A program made the translations under genes and the position numbers. A stretch of 64,000 nt of DNA from Bacillus sp. RO1 (GTDB taxonomy: Bacteria > Bacillota > Bacilli > Bacillales > Bacillaceae_I). This document shows positions 60,884 through 64,000 of this stretch, one piece after another. Position 1 is the first letter of the stretch, and every line of letters begins with the position of its first letter. The stretch is taken from positions 1 to 64,000 of the forward strand of contig NZ_JAAZWB010000087.1 of NCBI RefSeq assembly GCF_012524115.1, in the 5' to 3' direction. The notes under the pieces are model-generated. The model was not told the DNA's origin, did no database searches, and saw nothing but the letters and a program-made list of their open reading frames with translations.

Positions 60884-61453
60884 TTGACAGCAAAAAACGA
60901 AAGATTAAGATGGCTAATACTATGCTCTATGTTCGCCGCGATTACAGCGGTACTCGCACAAATGGAAATCCCTTTACCGCTCGTGCCAATCAGCGGGCAA
61001 ACACTTGCGGTAGGACTTGCAGCAACCATCCTTGGAAGTAGATACGGGGCTATGTCCATGGTGTGCTACGTTTTGCTTGGAGCAGTCGGCTTACCGGTGT
61101 TTGCAGAAATGAAAGGCGGGGCTGGAGTACTTGTTGGTCCTACAGGAGGTTACATATTCGGCTTTATCCTAGCTGCATTTTTCACTGGCTACATATTAGA
61201 AAAAACATCTTTTACATTAAAATGGGCAATGCTCGCCAACACTGTGGGGATGATTATTACGCTTGTGATGGGAACTATTCAGTTAAAATTGGTGATGGAT
61301 ATGACATGGGCAAATGCGTTGAAGTTCGGGGTTTATCCTTTTATTGTGGTGGGATTGATTAAAGCATTCTTGGCAAGTTGGATTGGGATTACAGTAAGAA
61401 GACGTCTGAAGCAAGCTAACCTTTTACAGGTAAAAGAGGATGTAGCTGCATAA
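60884..61453 (+). CDS. bioY: Biotin transporter BioY
   Basis: 189 residues, six hydrophobic segments: the S-component of a biotin ECF transporter. Typical sequences are ITAVLAQMEIPLPLVPISGQ, GPTGGYIFGFILAAFF and the C-terminal VVGLIKAFLAS. It starts with TTG after AGGAGGAACC. A BirA box upstream ties it to biotin supply. No bioM/N is near, so it would use shared energising subunits. Confidence 0.93.
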   Translation: MTAKNERLRWLILCSMFAAITAVLAQMEIPLPLVPISGQTLAVGLAATILGSRYGAMSMVCYVLLGAVGLPVFAEMKGGAGVLVGPTGGYIFGFILAAFFTGYILEKTSFTLKWAMLANTVGMIITLVMGTIQLKLVMDMTWANALKFGVYPFIVVGLIKAFLASWIGITVRRRLKQANLLQVKEDVAA

Positions 61454-61470
61454 TACTCTGGTGTATAATA

Positions 61471-61501
61471 AAAAAAAGAGAGGTGCGCCAACACCTCTCT
61501 C
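61471..61501 (-). terminator. Hairpin after bioY, T run on the minus strand
   Basis: GAGAGGTG (61478-61485) and CACCTCTC (61492-61499). The T run is on the minus side although both neighbours are plus-strand genes, so it may be bidirectional or end an unseen minus-strand RNA. Confidence 0.5.
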
Positions 61502-61529
61502 AATGATTTACCTAAGTGTGAAAGCCACC

Positions 61530-61655
61530 ATGGTTGTGGATAAGTTGAATTTGGATAAGAACAGAGGCAGCGTGACGTTTAAAAATGAGCAGATCTTGTA
61601 TGACAGAAGATCTGTGAGTGATGAGTTTGAGAAGATTATTGATAGAGTGCTGTAA
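61530..61655 (+). CDS. Small protein, 41 aa, hypothetical
   Basis: From ATG 61530 it reads 41 residues: charged, MVVDKLNLDKNRGSVTFKN, and a C-terminal helix SVSDEFEKIIDRVL. No ribosome site of good quality, but a strong plus-strand terminator begins 8 bp after the stop, so a transcript does end here. I do not recognise it. Confidence 0.4.
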   Translation: MVVDKLNLDKNRGSVTFKNEQILYDRRSVSDEFEKIIDRVL

Positions 61656-61662
61656 AGCGAAG

Positions 61663-61698
61663 AAGAGCCAATCCTTAAAGTGGGATTGGCTCTTTTAT
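61663..61698 (+). terminator. Terminator after the 41-aa frame
   Basis: AAGAGCCAATCC pairs with GGATTGGCTCTT, then TTATTT. Confidence 0.8.
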
Positions 61699-61725
61699 TT
61701 GCTATAAAAACTATTTATTTTTTTT

Positions 61726-61752
61726 CCAAACCCAATCAGTGAATGCATCGTC
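61726..61752 (+). promoter_or_regulatory. ECF-type promoter before the second sigma gene
   Basis: CCAAAC (61726-61731), 17-bp spacer, CGTC (61749-61752), again the AAC/CGTC pattern; 28 bp before the start codon. Confidence 0.5.
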
Positions 61753-61779
61753 TAAAATGGAGAAAGGAGGGTTGTCTAC

Positions 61780-62328
61780 ATGAACGAGCTAGAACATGTA
61801 GTTGTTTCTAAGGAAAATGTGATAGATAAGGAACAACTTATCAACGAGCTAATGAATGAGAACGGAGACGCGGTTCTCCATCTTGTTTTTACATATGTTA
61901 AGAACCGGACGATAGCAGAGGATTTAACGCAAGAGATTTTTATTAAATGCTATGAGAAGCTAGACCAATTCAATTATCAAGCTTCAATAAAAACATGGCT
62001 ATACCGAATTGCTAGCAATCATTGTAAAGACTATTTAAGGAGTTGGCATTATCGAAAGCTAATTCTCAATGAAAAACTATTGGACTATATACCTTCCAAA
62101 TCAAAGGATGTGGAAGTAGAGGTTATATCCAAAAACGAAGAAGAAAGCCTGACCAATGCAGTAATGGGATTGCCTGTAAAATATCGTGAAGTGGTGGTCC
62201 TTCATTACTATGAGGAACTTCCTTTGGCTGAAATTAGCAAGATTACCTCGGTTAATGTTAATACGATAAAAACAAGACTTAAACGCGCAAAAGAGATATT
62301 AAAAGAACACTTGATAGAGGAGGTTTAA
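61780..62328 (+). CDS. ECF sigma factor, second
   Basis: 182 residues: sigma-2 LHLVFTYVKNRTIAEDLTQE, sigma-2.4 IKTWLYRIASNHCKDYLRSW, sigma-4 ELPLAEISKITSVNVNTIKT then RLKRAKEILKEHL. It starts a tight operon with a PadR-like gene (3-bp gap) and an FtsW-like gene (4-bp overlap). AAAGGAGGG ribosome site. A candidate autoregulatory ECF promoter lies at 61726-61752. Confidence 0.9.
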   Translation: MNELEHVVVSKENVIDKEQLINELMNENGDAVLHLVFTYVKNRTIAEDLTQEIFIKCYEKLDQFNYQASIKTWLYRIASNHCKDYLRSWHYRKLILNEKLLDYIPSKSKDVEVEVISKNEEESLTNAVMGLPVKYREVVVLHYYEELPLAEISKITSVNVNTIKTRLKRAKEILKEHLIEEV

Positions 62329-62331
62329 AGA

Positions 62332-62769
62332 ATGAATGATCCATTTCTGAATTTCAAAAAGTCTATGAAAAAGAATGTTTTCAAGGATCTCTCTTTTACG
62401 GAAGAAAGAAAAGCTAGAGTGAACGAAGCGATACAGTCCAAGCAATCATCCTCTACGCTTCAATCATTTAAGGAAGAAACCGTCCTTTCCATTTTGAAAT
62501 CTCTACAAATGGAGTCCAAACATGGCTTTGAGATATCCACACAACTTTTCCAAAAAGAAGAACACAGCTTTTTACACAATGAAGGACAGCTATATACACT
62601 TTTACATTTGTTAGAGAAAAAAGAAGTACTTACTTCTATGTGGAGAGAGGATAAGAAGTATTATGCACTAACTGCAAAAGGCCGGAAGTACTTGGCAGCC
62701 GCCTCTAAAAAAGGATATGCCAAACAACCGTTTCTATTAAAAGAGATATTAGAGGAGGCCTCCTTATGA
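62332..62769 (+). CDS. PadR-type winged helix protein fused to an anti-sigma-like head
   Basis: 145 residues. Residues 1-38 (DPFLNFKKSMKKNVFKDLSF, TEERKARVNEAI) look like the N-terminal segment of Bacillus anti-sigma factors. Residues 50-140 are a PadR winged helix: ILKSLQMESKHGFEISTQLF and LLEKKEVLTSMWREDKKYYA. The stop overlaps the FtsW-like start by 4 bp. I infer that it binds the sigma factor, a promoter, or both; it has no membrane segment. Confidence 0.7.
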   Translation: MNDPFLNFKKSMKKNVFKDLSFTEERKARVNEAIQSKQSSSTLQSFKEETVLSILKSLQMESKHGFEISTQLFQKEEHSFLHNEGQLYTLLHLLEKKEVLTSMWREDKKYYALTAKGRKYLAAASKKGYAKQPFLLKEILEEASL

Positions 62770-64000
62770 GTTCGCCCATCTTTGATGAATTTTTAACAAA
62801 AGTAATTTCAAAAGTAAAATCCAAAGAAGCTCACAGCATGATTAGAAAAGAGCTCCACCATCACCTTTTAGAACTAAGCCAGTCATTCCAGAATCGTGAG
62901 GATTCCAAAGAAAAAGCAGAGGAAAAAGCCGTTCAAGAAATGGGAAATCCTTATTCAATTGGCGAAAAATTAAATAAGCTTCATAAACCTAGAATGGACT
63001 GGATGCTCATTATTCTATTTTTTATTATAGGTGCGATCAGCTTTCTCCCCTTAATCGGGAATGCACCTGGCTCATTATTTTTGAAACAGCAGGCAATTTG
63101 GTACAGCCTCGGAACAATCGTCCTGATTGCTTTTCTATTCTTTGATTATAGAAAACTGAGAAATTGGTGGTGGATTTTTTATAGTAGTGGCGTGCTTGTG
63201 CTTCTATACCTACCTGTATTCGGCCTTTCAGTAGGAGGAGTCAAGAGATGGATCTCAATTGGCGGATTTACGGTGGATGCGGCTACCATTTCTATGCTTT
63301 TGTTTTTCCTTGCATGGTCTGGTATTTTCACTAAACCTGACATGTTTAACGGCTGGAGACAAGTAATGATGTTTGGACTTTTCTGGATACCTTTCATTCT
63401 TTTCATGATGCTTCCTTCCTTTCCTTACAGTATTTTTTATTTTTTATGTGTATTAATGATGTTTATTTTTTCCCATATACGGAAAATGGGTGAGATCATC
63501 ATGATTACAGCAGAATTGACCACGTGCCTACTTTTTATTGTGCTGATTTTAATTACCTCTCGTGGTAGCCTTTTAAGTGAAAGATTTTTTTCTTTTCTTT
63601 CCCCTGAAGAATATTTTAATGGACCGGGTTATATGTACATCTTAATCAAGGGACTCCTTGCTGACGCAGGCTGGTTCGGAATTGGTCTAAATGGGAATAG
63701 TGCCATCCAAACCCTTCCGGACGCCCATACAGATTTCGCTTTCCCTTATCTTGTTTATTCACTCGGCTGGGCATTTGGAATAGCTCTTTGTATTTTACTG
63801 ATTGTTTTTATATGGAAAATTTCACGAAATGCAAGCAAGACGAAGGATACTTATGGAAGGATTTTAGTAGTAGGCGGAGTTACCTTAATTGCGGTTCCAG
63901 CCATATGGAACATTCTTATGGGGTTAGGCTTAGCACCAATAATAGGGGTATCTTTACCGTTTATCAGTTATGGCGGAACCACACTGATTTTTTATTCCGC
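62766..64000 (+). CDS. FtsW/RodA/SpoVE-family protein with permease-prefix head (partial)
   Basis: The frame begins at ATG 62766 and runs off the window end, so at least 411 residues. Residues about 1-75 form a helical DUF1700/permease-prefix domain (HHHLLELSQSFQNREDSKEK, AVQEMGNPYSIGEKL). Then come the SEDS polytopic motifs: GGVKRWISIGG, a lengthy set of TM helices and PFISYGGTTLIFY. SEDS proteins polymerise lipid II glycans. The head domain is not usual for FtsW and RodA, so it looks like a sigma-controlled, stress-linked SEDS paralogue. Confidence 0.8.
   Translation, partial: MSSPIFDEFLTKVISKVKSKEAHSMIRKELHHHLLELSQSFQNREDSKEKAEEKAVQEMGNPYSIGEKLNKLHKPRMDWMLIILFFIIGAISFLPLIGNAPGSLFLKQQAIWYSLGTIVLIAFLFFDYRKLRNWWWIFYSSGVLVLLYLPVFGLSVGGVKRWISIGGFTVDAATISMLLFFLAWSGIFTKPDMFNGWRQVMMFGLFWIPFILFMMLPSFPYSIFYFLCVLMMFIFSHIRKMGEIIMITAELTTCLLFIVLILITSRGSLLSERFFSFLSPEEYFNGPGYMYILIKGLLADAGWFGIGLNGNSAIQTLPDAHTDFAFPYLVYSLGWAFGIALCILLIVFIWKISRNASKTKDTYGRILVVGGVTLIAVPAIWNILMGLGLAPIIGVSLPFISYGGTTLIFYS

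Overview
The window looks like chromosome from a low-GC, spore-forming Bacillaceae bacterium (Bacillus/Sutcliffiella-like; genus not settled). The basis is strong AGGAGG-type ribosome sites, Bacillus-type proteins (BmrA, YwbE, CstA, RsbR-type STAS, OdhAB, Zur-regulated RpsN, BioY), KinA/KinE-like soluble and membrane histidine kinases, and recognisable Bacillus operators. There are no rRNA or tRNA genes, insertion sequences, integrases or CRISPR arrays in it.

Layout. 0.4-11.4 kb: catabolism and transport (D-threonine aldolase-like enzyme, HpaB monooxygenase, GDPD, YwbE, an MFS transporter, aldehyde dehydrogenase, an excisionase-like HTH with a membrane histidine kinase, CstA). 11.4-13.5 kb: a MerR regulator and acyl-CoA dehydrogenase operon with a LiuR-like palindromic operator. 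13.8-18 kb: pssA, a Zur-boxed zinc-independent ribosomal protein S14, a SET-domain protein, a Gfo/Idh oxidoreductase, a lipoprotein. 18.2-24.3 kb: odhAB (2-oxoglutarate dehydrogenase) and a BCCT transporter. 24.5-27.5 kb: a GntR/FadR-like regulator with a fatty-acid-hydroxylase-like membrane protein, a six-repeat beta-propeller protein and a PH-domain protein.

27.8-37.5 kb is the accessory core and probably a defence neighbourhood: a tight three-gene minus-strand operon (coiled-coil protein, McrB-like AAA+ NTPase, DUF2357 protein with a PD-(D/E)XK-type nuclease motif), a divergent short UvrC-like GIY-YIG nuclease, a stand-alone CARF plus HEPN-like protein with no type III CRISPR genes beside it, a VbhA-antitoxin-like protein whose inhibitory motif is altered and which lacks a Fic partner, a membrane protein, a methyltransferase and an ABM-domain enzyme. 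The CARF-HEPN protein and the McrBC-like cassette are the best candidates for an undescribed system.

37.8-49.4 kb: a 14-TM drug exporter with divergent TetR, a 1248-aa secreted subtilase, two tandem RRNPP-type (HTH plus TPR) regulators, an RsbR-like stressosome protein, a broken small membrane gene and a ferritin-like protein. 49.5-58.6 kb: a TetR-controlled epimerase, BmrA, SelO, an acyl-CoA thioesterase, a GAF-PAS histidine kinase, CBO0543-like and YhhN-like membrane proteins. 58.7-64 kb: an ECF sigma/anti-sigma pair with an autoregulatory-looking promoter, a VOC protein, BirA-boxed bioY, and a second ECF sigma-PadR-FtsW-like operon running off the end.

The intergenic DNA is unusually structured. 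At least six gene 3' ends carry short tandem arrays with a near-perfect 20-21 bp step (a seventh has a 52-bp step); the sequence differs between loci but the period does not. There is also a roughly 130-bp palindromic-ended element (three copies plus one remnant) and hairpin repeats built on GGGTCAGACCC.
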